Source of the DNA: Nguyenibacter vanlangensis
GTDB taxonomy: Bacteria > Pseudomonadota > Alphaproteobacteria > Acetobacterales > Acetobacteraceae
Direction of reading: 5' to 3'
Length of the DNA stretch: 64,000 nt
Assembly: GCF_038719015.1 (NCBI RefSeq)
Contig: NZ_CP152276.1
Coordinates: 4,357,501 to 4,421,500, forward strand
Shown: positions 19,577-29,181 of the stretch, one piece after another
How positions within the stretch are numbered: position 1 is the first letter of the stretch
Layout of the letters: each line of letters opens with the position of its first letter
Made by a program: the position numbers and the translations under genes
The notes under the pieces: generated by a model
Database searches by the model: none
What the model was told of the DNA's origin: nothing
Seen by the model: the letters and a program-made list of their open reading frames with translations, nothing else

Positions 19577-19768
19577 GGATCGTCTCAGTGACACTCGTCT
19601 CGATGACAGGGGCACCCTGTCCGGGGCGGATGCTGGCCGCCAGAAGGGCGCGGGTCGGGCCGGCGCCCCTTCATAGTCCAGATCCCATGGGGATGCGACG
19701 GAAATCGCACTGCGTCCCTGTGCAATCATGAACGTTTTGCCAATGAAGCGCGTTGCATGTCCGTCCCT

Positions 19769-21919
19769 TCACCTTCCCTCGCGCCACCAGCCCAGCAGCA
19801 GCAGCCCGCCGGCCAGCACCGCCACCACCCAGCCCGGCAGCAGGGGCCGCGCCGTCCGCCCGGTGACCAGCCGCGCATCGCGTTGCGGAAAGCCGATCCA
19901 TCCGGGTCCCGACACCGCGCCGGCGGCCGGCGCATGCAGCACGGGCAATGCCGGATGCGCCGCATCCGCGCCCAGCCAGGACACGCCGCCCCCCGTCCGC
20001 GCCGCCTGGGGCGACAGCAGGGCGGCGGTCGCGCGCAGGTCGGAAAACTCCAGCGGATCGGCGCTCACCGGGGCCGCGAAAGCGCGATGGGTGCCGTCAT
20101 CCGCCGTCCAGATCCCGGGCTGCGCCGCCGGCAATTCCGCTTCCGACACCCCGGTCGCCACCGGATGCAGCGCCACGCGCCGCGTCGTGCCGTCCGGCGC
20201 GGTGATCGCCACGTCGCGCGGGCCCGTCGCTGCGGCGGTGCGGTGCGTCACCACCAGCCTGCCGTCGGCGATCGCGGCGCTCAGTTGCTCCTCCTCCAGC
20301 TCCGGCTCCTTCATCAGCCAGTGCGAGACCCGCCGCAGCAGGTCCGATTGCGGGCCGCCGCCGCCCTCGCCATGCGACCACAGCCAGATCTGGTCGGACA
20401 GCAGCAGCGCCACCCGCCCGCGCTCCACCCGGTCCAGCACCAGCAGCGGCGTATGGTCCGGACCGTCCATCAGCACCGTGCCGCGCGTGGTATCGGCCTT
20501 CAGCGCGCGATACCACGGCCCCCATTGCGCATCATGGCCGTCCGGCGCGCTGCCCGCGCCCGGCAGGTCGGCGGTCACCGGGTGGCGGTGGCCGGCCGGG
20601 GTCAATGCGGGGCGGAAACGCTGCTCGACCATGCCCCCCGCCTCGGGCACGTGCGCCGGCAGGATGTCGCCCACCGGCGTGTCCTGCAGCGATCCCGGGC
20701 CCAGGAATTCCGGCCCCCCGATCAGCAGCAGCCCGCCGCCGCCCCGCACATAGTCGGCGATGTTCTCCAGATAGGTCCGCGGCAGGATCGCCCGGTTCTC
20801 GAACCCGTCCAGGATGATCAGGTCGAACTGCCCGATCTTCTGCTGGAACAGCTCGCGCACCGGAAAGGCGATCAGCGCCAGGTCCGACAGCGGCGTGCCG
20901 TCATCCTTGTCGGGCGGCCGCAGGATGGTGAAATGCACCAGGTCGACCGACGGGTCGGCCTTCAGCAGCCGCCGCCAGACCCGCTCGCCCTGGTTCGGCG
21001 TGCCCGAGACCAGCAGCACGCGCAGCCGGTCGCGCACGCCGTTGATCCGCACCACGTCCTGGTTGTTCGCGGTCGAGACCTCGCCGGGCAGCGCCGAGGC
21101 CGTCAGCCCCACCAGCAGCGGCCCGGGCCGGGTGATCGGCAGGGTGATCTCCTGCGGCGTCCCGGTGCGGATGCGTTCGTGCAGCGGCGCCTCGCCGCCC
21201 TGGGTCAGGGTCAGGTCCGCCCGGCCGTCGGCCGCCGGGTGCGGGCCCAGGTCGTCCACCTCCACCCGCAGGGTCGCGGTCTGGCCGACGATGGCATAAG
21301 GCGGCGCCTGCAGGATGCGCAGCCGCCGGTCCGTCTCCTCGCCCTGTCCGGTCAGCAGCACATGCAGCGGCAGAACGGCGCGGCGCCCGTCGGCGCCCGC
21401 CGGGCGCAACCGCTCCGGCGGCACGGACGGCAGATCGTGGTCCTGCCCGTCCGTCACCAGGATCGCGCCGGCCAGCCGCGCGGGCGGAATGTCCGCCGCC
21501 GCCTCGTCCAGCGCCGCGAACAGGCGCGTGCCGTCATGGCGGCCGCCGCGCACCGTCACCATGCGGACCGACAGCCCCGGCAGGCGCGCCGCCTGCGCCT
21601 GGATCAGCTCCGCCGCGCGCCGGGCGACCGCCGCGCGCTGGCCGATCGCCATCGACGGCGTCTGGTCCACCACCAGCAGCGCGGTCTCGGGCAGGCTCTG
21701 CCCCACGTCGCGAATGCGCTCGGGCCCCGCCAGCCACAGCAGCAGCACAGCGCCCGCCGCCACGCGCCACAGCGTGCCGCGCGCCCGCCGCGCCAGCCCC
21801 GCAACCCCGGCCAGCACCACCAGCGCCGCCAGCCCGTACAGGACCGCCGCCGGCACCAGCGGCGCATAATCGATCGCCGTAAAATCGAGGCGCAGCGCGT
21901 GCGGGCCGGGCATCGTCAT
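19769..21919 (-). CDS. Membrane-anchored glutamine amidotransferase-like/VWA-like protein
   Basis: A 716-residue protein: two N-terminal transmembrane helices, a von Willebrand A-like segment (TALLVVDQTPSMAIGQRAAV with later VTDGQDHDLP), an immunoglobulin-like middle, and a class-I glutamine amidotransferase-like fold (VRVLLVSGTPNQGERVWRRL, then FDLIILDGFENRAILP and GGGLLLIGGPEF) near residues 320-450. It ends in a single transmembrane helix followed by WWREGR. The nucleophile cysteine of active amidotransferases is not apparent. Its start overlaps the DUF4159 gene by 4 bp, so it is the last gene of the moxR operon. These proteins are conserved with MoxR-DUF58 loci; function unknown. Confidence 0.75.
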   Translation of the reverse strand: MTMPGPHALRLDFTAIDYAPLVPAAVLYGLAALVVLAGVAGLARRARGTLWRVAAGAVLLLWLAGPERIRDVGQSLPETALLVVDQTPSMAIGQRAAVARRAAELIQAQAARLPGLSVRMVTVRGGRHDGTRLFAALDEAAADIPPARLAGAILVTDGQDHDLPSVPPERLRPAGADGRRAVLPLHVLLTGQGEETDRRLRILQAPPYAIVGQTATLRVEVDDLGPHPAADGRADLTLTQGGEAPLHERIRTGTPQEITLPITRPGPLLVGLTASALPGEVSTANNQDVVRINGVRDRLRVLLVSGTPNQGERVWRRLLKADPSVDLVHFTILRPPDKDDGTPLSDLALIAFPVRELFQQKIGQFDLIILDGFENRAILPRTYLENIADYVRGGGGLLLIGGPEFLGPGSLQDTPVGDILPAHVPEAGGMVEQRFRPALTPAGHRHPVTADLPGAGSAPDGHDAQWGPWYRALKADTTRGTVLMDGPDHTPLLVLDRVERGRVALLLSDQIWLWSHGEGGGGPQSDLLRRVSHWLMKEPELEEEQLSAAIADGRLVVTHRTAAATGPRDVAITAPDGTTRRVALHPVATGVSEAELPAAQPGIWTADDGTHRAFAAPVSADPLEFSDLRATAALLSPQAARTGGGVSWLGADAAHPALPVLHAPAAGAVSGPGWIGFPQRDARLVTGRTARPLLPGWVVAVLAGGLLLLGWWREGR

Positions 21920-24741
21920 TCCCCCAGCCGCCGCAGCAGCGCCGGCACATGGACCTGGTCGGCCTTGTAATTGCCGGTCAGCGCATACAGCACCGCGTTC
22001 ACCCCGAACCGGTACGCCGTCACGCGCTGCGCGTCGCCGGCCGGCATGGTGGCATAGGGCGTGTCGCCCTGCGCATCCACCGCCCAGGCATGCGCCCAGT
22101 CGCTGGCGCCGATGATCACGGGGCTGACCCCGTCATTGCTGCTGTCGCCCTCGCGCGCCACCCAGACCGGCAGCCCGTCATACCGGCCCGGAAAATCATG
22201 CAGCAGGTAGAATGTATGCGCCAGCACGTGCCGGTCGGTCAGCCGGGTCAGCGGCGGAACGTCCAGCCCCTCGGTCATCCGTCGCAGCGCCGCCAGGCTG
22301 CCCGGCGCCGGGGCCGCGAAATCGTCATGCGCCGCCTCCGGGCCGGCGGGATCGACCCCCTGCCCGTCGATCAGCAGGATCCCCCCATGGCGCATATAGG
22401 CGTTCAGCGCCGCGCTGCGCGCCGGATCGGCCTTCGCGTCCGCCGTGACCGGCCAGTACAGCATGGGGTAATAGGACAGGTCGTCGCGCCCCGGCACCAC
22501 GCCGTCCGGATGGCCCAGCACGGCCGAGGTCCGGGCATTGGCATAATCCGACAGGCCCTGCAGCCCTTCGCGCGACACGTTGTCCACGTCCGCATGCCCG
22601 GTCAGGACATATCCCAGCCGCGTCTCCAGCGCGGCGCCCGGCACCGCCTCCGCCGCCCGCGCGGAGGTGGCCGGCCCGCCCGCCAGCAATACCGCCAGCC
22701 CCAGCACCGCTCGGCCCCGCTTTCCACCCAGCCGCCCCGCCCGCAGCAGCAGCGTCAGCAGCGCATCCGCCACCAGCAGCAGCAGCCCGGCGGCCACCAG
22801 GTCCGGCCCCGGCACGATGTCGCGCGCCGCGCCGCTCAGGCTCATGGTCCGGCCGATCGCCGCCTGCGCGGCCAGCGGACCGGCCGCATCGCCCAGGTTC
22901 AGCGCCCGCCGCGCCGCGCGGGGGCCGTACAGCCCGGGCGGATGGGCGGCCGACGCCGCCGCGCGGCCGAACGCATCCGCCGCCAGCGCCCGCGCCCCGG
23001 GCGGCGGCGGGCCCAGCACCGCCGCGTCGTCCAGCGTCATGTAGGGGGCGAGCATCGCGTGCCCCGCCGGGGTCTCCACCCCGGCCGCGCGCTCGGTCAG
23101 GCGGCGCAGCATCCCCACGAACAGGCCCGACAGCGGCAGGTCCGACCAGTCCGCGGTGCTGGTCACATGAAACAGCACGATCTCGCCGGCCCCCAGCGCG
23201 GCATGAGTGACCAGCGGCGTCCCGTCGGCCAGCCGCGCCCAGCTATGGTCGGCCAGTTCCGGCCCCGGCCGCGCCAGCACCTGGCGCGACACGGTCACGT
23301 CCGCCGGGATCGCCAGCCCGTGAAAGGGCGATTCGTCGGGGAAGGGGGCCAGATGCTCCGGCTTGCCCCAGGACATCGCCCCGCCCAGTTGGCGCTCGCC
23401 CTCCATCAGCGGCACGGGCAGCAGATCGTCGCGCGGCGGGGCCGCCGCCGCGGTTTCCCCGTCCGCGTCGTCCGGCGCCGCGTCGGGGGCGCCGGCCAGC
23501 GCGCCGTCCGGCACGGCATTCAGCAGCGGCCCGGCAAAGCGGACCAGCATCCCGCCCTTGCGCACCCAGCCGGCCACCGCCTGGCGGGCGGCAGGGCTGT
23601 CCAGCGCCCCGTCCGGAGCGATCAGCACCGAAAGCGGCCGCGCCAGCAGCCCGGCCACGCTTCCCTCGCGCAGTTCCGCCGTCGGCGCCAGCGCCCGCCG
23701 CAGATAGAACAGCGGTCCCACCAGCGGCGTATCGGTCTCCGCCACCCCGATCAGCCCGACCGGCCGCCGCCGGTCGCCCTCGTCCAGCAGCCGCACCCCG
23801 GCCGGCCCCGGCATCTCCTGCAGCACCAGCCGGTCGATCCGGTTGCGCAGCTCGACCGGGATCGCGGCCCGGCCCGCCGCGCGGTCCGCCCCCGCCGGCA
23901 CCGCAACGGGCACCAGCGTCAGCACGCCGCCATCCGCCGTTTCGGCCCGCACGGTCCATTGCCGCGGCTGCGGCTGCGGCAGCACGTCCAGCGCCACCCG
24001 CAGCCCGTCATTGTGCGACCCGTCATTCTGCGACCCGTCATTTCGGGACGCCTCGTTTTGGGATGGGGGGACCAGCGCCGCGATCGTCGCCTCGGGCGCG
24101 CGCAGGGTCCGCACCGGGCCGATCGCCGCCAGTGCCGTGGCGAACGCCGCATCGCCCGGCCCCGCCAGCCCGTCCGTGACATAGACCACCGGCCCCCGCC
24201 ACCCACCGGCCGCCAGGCGGCGCAGCGCCCGCGCCGCTTCCGCCCGATCGGTGCCCCACGGCATGGGCCGCATCGTGTCCACCATGCCGCGCAGCAGGCC
24301 GGGCGACATCACCGCGCCCGCCTCCGGCGCCGCGTCGTCCGGCCCCGGCGCCGTAGTCAGCAGCCGCGCCCGCCGCCCGGCGCGGGCCGCCCGGTCCAGC
24401 ACGGCATCCAGCGCCGCCAGTCGACGCGGCCAGCCCGGCACGGCGGCCCACCCATCGTCGACGACCAGCAGCGGATCGCCCGGCAGCGCGTCATCGGCCG
24501 CCTGGCGCGGCACCACCGGCCCGGCCAGCCCGACGATCATCAGCCCCAGCGCCGCGCAGCGCAGCAGCAGCAGCCAGGGCGGCGCGGTGGCCGCCTCGGT
24601 CACCTTCGCATGCAGGCCACGCAGCAGCATGATCGCCGGAAAGACCTGCCGCCGCGGCGCCGGCGGCAGCGCACGCAGCAGCAGCCACACCGCCGGCAGC
24701 ACCGCCAGCGCCGCCAGCAGCCATGGCGCCTGGAAGATCAT
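21916..24741 (-). CDS. BatA-N-terminal and DUF4159 domain membrane protein
   Basis: A 941-residue protein. Residues 1-80 are the aerotolerance-regulator (BatA) N-terminal domain with two helices (PWLLAALAVLPAVWLLLRAL and LLLLRCAALGLMIVGLAGPV). The C-terminal 230 residues match DUF4159 (TRLGYVLTGHADVDNVSREG, YYPMLYWPVTADA, GGILLIDGQG), a ThuA/amidotransferase-like fold. Another transmembrane segment separates the halves. Around residues 230-245 an in-frame 15-nt repeat (24004-24048) encodes a NDGS-rich linker. It overlaps both neighbours by 4 bp. The family is found beside MoxR and DUF58 and is presumed to act with them at the membrane. Confidence 0.82.
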   Translation of the reverse strand: MIFQAPWLLAALAVLPAVWLLLRALPPAPRRQVFPAIMLLRGLHAKVTEAATAPPWLLLLRCAALGLMIVGLAGPVVPRQAADDALPGDPLLVVDDGWAAVPGWPRRLAALDAVLDRAARAGRRARLLTTAPGPDDAAPEAGAVMSPGLLRGMVDTMRPMPWGTDRAEAARALRRLAAGGWRGPVVYVTDGLAGPGDAAFATALAAIGPVRTLRAPEATIAALVPPSQNEASRNDGSQNDGSHNDGLRVALDVLPQPQPRQWTVRAETADGGVLTLVPVAVPAGADRAAGRAAIPVELRNRIDRLVLQEMPGPAGVRLLDEGDRRRPVGLIGVAETDTPLVGPLFYLRRALAPTAELREGSVAGLLARPLSVLIAPDGALDSPAARQAVAGWVRKGGMLVRFAGPLLNAVPDGALAGAPDAAPDDADGETAAAAPPRDDLLPVPLMEGERQLGGAMSWGKPEHLAPFPDESPFHGLAIPADVTVSRQVLARPGPELADHSWARLADGTPLVTHAALGAGEIVLFHVTSTADWSDLPLSGLFVGMLRRLTERAAGVETPAGHAMLAPYMTLDDAAVLGPPPPGARALAADAFGRAAASAAHPPGLYGPRAARRALNLGDAAGPLAAQAAIGRTMSLSGAARDIVPGPDLVAAGLLLLVADALLTLLLRAGRLGGKRGRAVLGLAVLLAGGPATSARAAEAVPGAALETRLGYVLTGHADVDNVSREGLQGLSDYANARTSAVLGHPDGVVPGRDDLSYYPMLYWPVTADAKADPARSAALNAYMRHGGILLIDGQGVDPAGPEAAHDDFAAPAPGSLAALRRMTEGLDVPPLTRLTDRHVLAHTFYLLHDFPGRYDGLPVWVAREGDSSNDGVSPVIIGASDWAHAWAVDAQGDTPYATMPAGDAQRVTAYRFGVNAVLYALTGNYKADQVHVPALLRRLGE

Positions 24742-25805
24742 GGCCCGAATCCCCTTCGGCCGACCCCTCTCTCCGACGGATTCTTTTCCGACAGGGCCTC
24801 ATACAGCGCCAGCAGCGCCTGCTCCGGCCTCTGGTCGGTCAGGTGGCGGATCATGTCATGCCCGGTGGCGCGGCACAGCGCGGCCAGGTCCGCCTGGTGC
24901 CGCGCATAGGCGTCGCGATAGGCGGCGCGCACCCCCTCGACTCCCGACAGGGTCATCTCCGCTTCGTCCTCCAGCCCGGCAAAGCGGACGCGCCCGCCAT
25001 AGGGCAGGCCGGCCTCGGCCGGGTCGTTGACCAGCAGCAGATGGGCCCGCGCCGGCCGGGCCGCCAGCCCGCGCAGCATCCGCGCCAGAGGCCCATCCCC
25101 GATCAGCCCATCGGTCAGCAGCACGACCCGCGCATGGCGGGGCACCTGCTCCGGATGCGGCAACGCCACATTGTCGGGCGCCGCAATCATGGCGCGCAGC
25201 ATCGCCACCCCCAGCCGCTCCAGCGCCGCCCGCCCGCCCGGCGCGACGTCGATCGTGGCCGTCGCGTCCAGCAGCCGCACCCGCTCCCCCGCGCGCAGCA
25301 GCACCGCTCCCAATGTCAGGCCCATCAGCATCGCCCGCTCGGCCTTGGACGGCAGCGTCCGGCCGGAACGCCAGCGCATCGACGCGCTGGGGTCGCACCA
25401 CAGGCACACGGTCTGCGCCGCCTCGGCCTCGGTTTCGCGGACATAGGCGCGGGCGCTCCGCGCCGATTGCCGCCAGTCGATGCGGGTGACCGGCTCGCCC
25501 GGCTGGGCGGGGCGGAACTGCCAGAAATCCTCGCCCGGGCCCGCCCGCCGCCGCCCATGCCGCCCGGCGGTCAGGCTGGCCGCGATCCGCTGCGCCGCCA
25601 GCAGCAGATCAGGCATGCGTGCTGCCAGGGTCTCCGCCGCCAGGGTATCTGGTGCCAGGGTCTCTGGTGCCAAAGTTCCAGCCGCCGGCGGCAGCGGCGG
25701 GGCACCCGATGGCGCGGCACGGGACTCGGGTTCCCGCAAGGCCACGCCGTCCGACCACGGCCGGACGCGCGCCAGAAGGCGGCGCAGGATGGCGGATCGC
25801 GTCAC
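24738..25805 (-). CDS. DUF58 domain protein
   Basis: A 355-residue protein from GTG 25805, which lies 8 bp after the moxR stop. The DUF58 core is clear: GEDFWQFRPAQPGEPVTRID followed by WRQSARSARAYVRETE, then VCLWCDPSASMRW, which resembles the metal-ion-dependent adhesion site of von Willebrand A folds. The C-terminus continues with VVLLTDGLIGDG. Residues about 42-60 are TLAPETLAPDTLAAETLA, encoded by four 15-nt repeats (25624-25683). The start is uncertain because the open frame continues upstream through moxR. DUF58 proteins are presumed partners of MoxR ATPases. Confidence 0.83.
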   Translation of the reverse strand: MTRSAILRRLLARVRPWSDGVALREPESRAAPSGAPPLPPAAGTLAPETLAPDTLAAETLAARMPDLLLAAQRIAASLTAGRHGRRRAGPGEDFWQFRPAQPGEPVTRIDWRQSARSARAYVRETEAEAAQTVCLWCDPSASMRWRSGRTLPSKAERAMLMGLTLGAVLLRAGERVRLLDATATIDVAPGGRAALERLGVAMLRAMIAAPDNVALPHPEQVPRHARVVLLTDGLIGDGPLARMLRGLAARPARAHLLLVNDPAEAGLPYGGRVRFAGLEDEAEMTLSGVEGVRAAYRDAYARHQADLAALCRATGHDMIRHLTDQRPEQALLALYEALSEKNPSERGVGRRGFGP

Positions 25806-25813
25806 CGCGGCAA

Positions 25814-26890
25814 TCAGTCCAGGGTGCCCAGCAAGCCGTCGATCAGTTCGGGCAGGCTCCTGTTCTCGGCCCGGGCGGCAAAGCTCAGGGCCATGCGGTG
25901 CGCCAGCACCGGCCGCGCCAGGGCGGCGATGTCGTCGATGCTGGGGGACAGGCGCCCGTCCATCAGCGCCCGCGCCCGGCTGGTCAGCATCAGCGCCTGC
26001 GCCGCGCGCGGGCCCGGCCCCCATGCCAGCGCCTCGCGCAGGCGCGGGTCGCTGGTGGTCTCGGGCCGGGCCTCGCGCACCAGCCGCACGATCGCGTCCA
26101 CCACCTTGTCGCCCACCGGCAGCGCGCGCACCAGGCGCTGCGCCTCGGCCAGCGCGCGGTCGCTCAGCACCGGCACCGGCGCCGCGTCCTCGGCTCCCGT
26201 GGTGGCCAGCAGCATGGTCCGCTCGGCGGCCGCATCGGGAAAGGTCAGCGGAATCTGCAGCATGAACCGGTCCAGTTGCGCTTCCGGCAGCGGATAGGTC
26301 CCTTCCTGTTCAATCGGGTTCTGGGTGGCCAGCACATGGAACGGGCTGGGCAGCGCGTGGTCGGTGCCGGCGATCGCCACCCGGTGCTCCTGCATCGCCT
26401 GCAGCAGCGCCGATTGCGTGCGCGGGCTGGCGCGGTTGATCTCGTCGGCCATCAGCAACTGGCAGAAGACCGGCCCGCGCACGAAGCGGAAGCTGCGATG
26501 CCCATGCTCGTCCTCGTCCAGGATCTCGCTGCCGGTGATGTCCGACGGCATCAGGTCGGGCGTGAACTGCACGCGCCGCGCATCCAGCCCCAGCACGATG
26601 CCCAGCGTGGTGACCAGCTTGGTCTTGCCCAGTCCCGGCGCGCCGACCAGCAGTGTGTGGCCCCCGGCCAGGATGCTGACCAGGGTCTGGTCGATCACCG
26701 TGCTCTGGCCATGGATGATCCGCCCGATCTCGGCCCGCGCGGCCTGCAGGCTGGCGCCCAGCCGGTCGGCCAGGGCAATGTCGCCGGCGATGCCGGTATC
26801 GATCCCGGGGGCCGCCTCGGGGGCCGCCTGGGGCGGGGCGCGCGTCGCATCCGGTGCGGTGGCATGGGGCAGGGCGTCCGATATCGTCAT
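25814..26890 (-). CDS. MoxR-family AAA+ ATPase
   Basis: A 358-residue MoxR ATPase, a chaperone-like AAA+ protein thought to activate VWA-domain partners. Walker A is GAPGLGKT (residues 83-90); Walker B is LLMADEINR; sensor region ATQNPIEQEGTYPLPEAQLD is the MoxR signature. The first 45 residues are a proline/alanine-rich extension. It is the first gene of a tightly packed minus-strand operon (moxR, DUF58, DUF4159 and the amidotransferase-like gene), transcribed away from the DUF1285 gene at 27011. The 120-bp divergent spacer has TTCATCAAG twice (from 26909 and 26948). Confidence 0.92.
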   Translation of the reverse strand: MTISDALPHATAPDATRAPPQAAPEAAPGIDTGIAGDIALADRLGASLQAARAEIGRIIHGQSTVIDQTLVSILAGGHTLLVGAPGLGKTKLVTTLGIVLGLDARRVQFTPDLMPSDITGSEILDEDEHGHRSFRFVRGPVFCQLLMADEINRASPRTQSALLQAMQEHRVAIAGTDHALPSPFHVLATQNPIEQEGTYPLPEAQLDRFMLQIPLTFPDAAAERTMLLATTGAEDAAPVPVLSDRALAEAQRLVRALPVGDKVVDAIVRLVREARPETTSDPRLREALAWGPGPRAAQALMLTSRARALMDGRLSPSIDDIAALARPVLAHRMALSFAARAENRSLPELIDGLLGTLD

Positions 26891-27010
26891 CTCTTCAATC
26901 TGACATGTCTGGGGGTTTCATCAAGGTTTGATCAAGCCGTGGGGGGTTCATCAAGCCGGTGATGATCCCTATATCGGGACGAATGGTTCAACGGGCGTGG
27001 GTAGAGGCAG

Positions 27011-27757
27011 TTGGCTGACGATCACGACATGGGCGCCGCCAGGGCGCCGGCTGGGCTGTTGACCAGTGCGTCGACCGGCGCCGCGCTGCCTTGCCGGCCC
27101 ACCGTGAAGCCCCCTGTGATGCCCGCCGTGACGCCCGCTGTGATGCCCGCCTTGGGGCCCTCCGTCATGCCGCCCGTCCCGCCGCGCCGCGCCGCGGACG
27201 CCGAACCCTGCGGCCCGCTGCCGTTCCTCGTCAAGCGCGACGGCACCTGGCTGTATCGCGGCACGCCCATCCGCCGCAAGCCGATGATCTGCCTGTTCGC
27301 CTCGGTGCTCACGCGCGACGCGCAGGGCGCCTACTGGCTGGAAACCCCCACCGAACGCGGCACCATCACGGTCGAGGACGCGCCCCTGGTCGCGGTCGAA
27401 CTGCACTGGACCGGCTGCGGCCGCGACCAGGTCCTGTCCTTCCGCACCAATGTCGACCTGGTGGTCTGCGCCGGCCCCGACCATCCGATCCACGCGGACT
27501 GGGACATGCCCGGCGCGGATTGCGGCGCCGGGCCGGTCCCCTACCTGCATGTGCGCGACGGCGCGGGCGACTACGCCATCCAGGCCCGGATCGCCCGCGC
27601 GGTCTATTACGAACTCGCCGCCCTCGCGGTGCCCGGCGCCTGCCGCGGCGTACCCTGCCTGGGGGTCTGGAGCCAGAACGTCTTCTTCCCCCTCTCGCGC
27701 CTGTCCCCGGCGGACCTCCCCCAGGAAGACTTCCCCCAGGAAGACTTCCCCGCGTGA
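27011..27757 (+). CDS. DUF1285 domain protein
   Basis: A 248-residue protein whose core (residues about 68-220: FLVKRDGTWLYRGTPIRRKP, LETPTERGTITVEDAPLVAV) is DUF1285, a small conserved beta-rich family of unknown function. The first 60 residues are a methionine/proline/valine-rich repeat (MPAV, MPAL, MPPV) unlike the family. The C-terminus PQEDFPQEDFPA comes from two perfect 15-nt repeats (27722-27751). The start is uncertain: TTG 27011 has an AGAGG nearby, ATG 27029 is the alternative. The stop overlaps the cca start (GTGA), a conserved pairing. Confidence 0.8.
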   Translation: MADDHDMGAARAPAGLLTSASTGAALPCRPTVKPPVMPAVTPAVMPALGPSVMPPVPPRRAADAEPCGPLPFLVKRDGTWLYRGTPIRRKPMICLFASVLTRDAQGAYWLETPTERGTITVEDAPLVAVELHWTGCGRDQVLSFRTNVDLVVCAGPDHPIHADWDMPGADCGAGPVPYLHVRDGAGDYAIQARIARAVYYELAALAVPGACRGVPCLGVWSQNVFFPLSRLSPADLPQEDFPQEDFPA

Positions 27758-29088
27758 CCCGCGATCCGGCGGGCGGCGATCGGGCCGGGGCAGGAGACGA
27801 CGATCTGGCGGACGACGACCTGCTCGGCCGCCTGGCGGCGTCCCTGCCCGAAGGCTACGCGGGCCTGTGCCGCCTGTGGCAGGTCCTGCCGCAGGCCCGG
27901 CTGGTGGGCGGGGTGGTGCGCGACCTGATCGCGCGCCGCCCGGTCGCTGATCTCGATCTCGCCACACCCGAATCCCCCGAACGCGTGCTGGACCTGCTGC
28001 GCCGGGCGGGGATCAAGGTGGTGGCGACCGGCCTCGCCCACGGCACGGTCACCGCCGTGCTCGACGGCCGGCCCTATGAAATCACCACCCTGCGCCGCGA
28101 CGAACGGACCGACGGCCGCCATGCGGTCGTCGCCTGGACCGGTGACTGGGCCGAGGACGCAGCCCGGCGCGACTTCACCATCAACGCCATGTCCTGTGGC
28201 CGCGATGGCGTGCTGCACGATTATTTCGGCGGCCGCGCCGACCTGGATGCCGGGCATGTGCGCTTCGTCGGCGACGCCGCCACCCGCATCGCCGAGGACG
28301 CGCTGCGCATCCTGCGCTTCTTCCGCTTCCATGCCCGCTACGGGCGCGGCACGCCCGACGCCCCGGCCATGGCGGCGATCGTGGCGGCGGCCACGGCAGA
28401 GACCGGCGGCCTGTCCCGCCTGTCCGCCGAACGCGTCTGGTCCGAACTGCGCCGCATCCTGGCCGGCCCCGCGCTGGTCGAGACGCTGCGCCTCATGGAC
28501 CGGACGGGCGTCCTGGCACGCCTGCTGCCCCCGAGCGAAGCCGGACAGGGACACGCAGCCGGGCAGGGACACGACATACCAGCCTACGATATTCCTGCCC
28601 TGGAGCGCTTGCTCGCCTGCGGCGCGCCGCCCGATCCGGTGCTCCGCCTGGGCATGCTCGCCCGGGCCCCGGCCGGGGATCTGGCCGCCCGCCTGCGCCT
28701 CTCGCGGGCCGAGGCCGCGTCCCTGGCCGCCATGCGCGCCGGCCCGGCCCCCGATCCGGCATCGGACGACGACGCCCGCCGCCGGCTGCTGGCCGATGAG
28801 CCGGCCGATGCCCTGGTCCGCCGAAGCTGGCGCGAACAGGCGCAACGGCTGGGCGCCCCGTCGCCGGACTGGGACGCGCTGCGCGCCGACCTGCTGGCCC
28901 GCCCGCGTCCGGTCTTCCCCGTGGCCGGGCGGGACGTGCTGGCTGCCGGCGCGGCCCCCGGGCCGCATGTCGGACAGATCCTGGCCCGGCTCCGCGCCTG
29001 GTGGATGGCGGGGGGCTGCCATGCCGGGCGACGCGACTGCCTGGCCTGCCTGACGCGGCTGCTGGCAGCGCCTCCACCGCCCTCCTGA
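27754..29088 (+). CDS. cca: tRNA nucleotidyltransferase (CCA-adding enzyme family)
   Basis: A class-II poly(A) polymerase/CCA-adding enzyme (444 residues) that completes tRNA 3' ends. The catalytic core reads LVGGVVRDLI, then the metal-binding DLDLATPE, RPYEITTLRRDE and RRDFTINAMS, followed by the RNA-binding EDALRILRFFRFHARYG. GTG 27754 overlaps the preceding stop by 4 bp; an open frame upstream is the shadow of DUF1285. A G-H-rich insert around residues 265-285 (EAGQGHAAGQGHDIPAYDIP) is repeat-derived. Whether it adds CCA or only A cannot be decided from sequence. Confidence 0.92.
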   Translation: MTRDPAGGDRAGAGDDDLADDDLLGRLAASLPEGYAGLCRLWQVLPQARLVGGVVRDLIARRPVADLDLATPESPERVLDLLRRAGIKVVATGLAHGTVTAVLDGRPYEITTLRRDERTDGRHAVVAWTGDWAEDAARRDFTINAMSCGRDGVLHDYFGGRADLDAGHVRFVGDAATRIAEDALRILRFFRFHARYGRGTPDAPAMAAIVAAATAETGGLSRLSAERVWSELRRILAGPALVETLRLMDRTGVLARLLPPSEAGQGHAAGQGHDIPAYDIPALERLLACGAPPDPVLRLGMLARAPAGDLAARLRLSRAEAASLAAMRAGPAPDPASDDDARRRLLADEPADALVRRSWREQAQRLGAPSPDWDALRADLLARPRPVFPVAGRDVLAAGAAPGPHVGQILARLRAWWMAGGCHAGRRDCLACLTRLLAAPPPPS

Positions 29089-29181
29089 CCGGCGAAACCG
29101 CAGCATCCCGGTCCGGCGCATTCGGGCCCACGATTACGTTCCATTACTTTTCTCGCCGCGGACTGCTTGTTAAAGGGCCCC

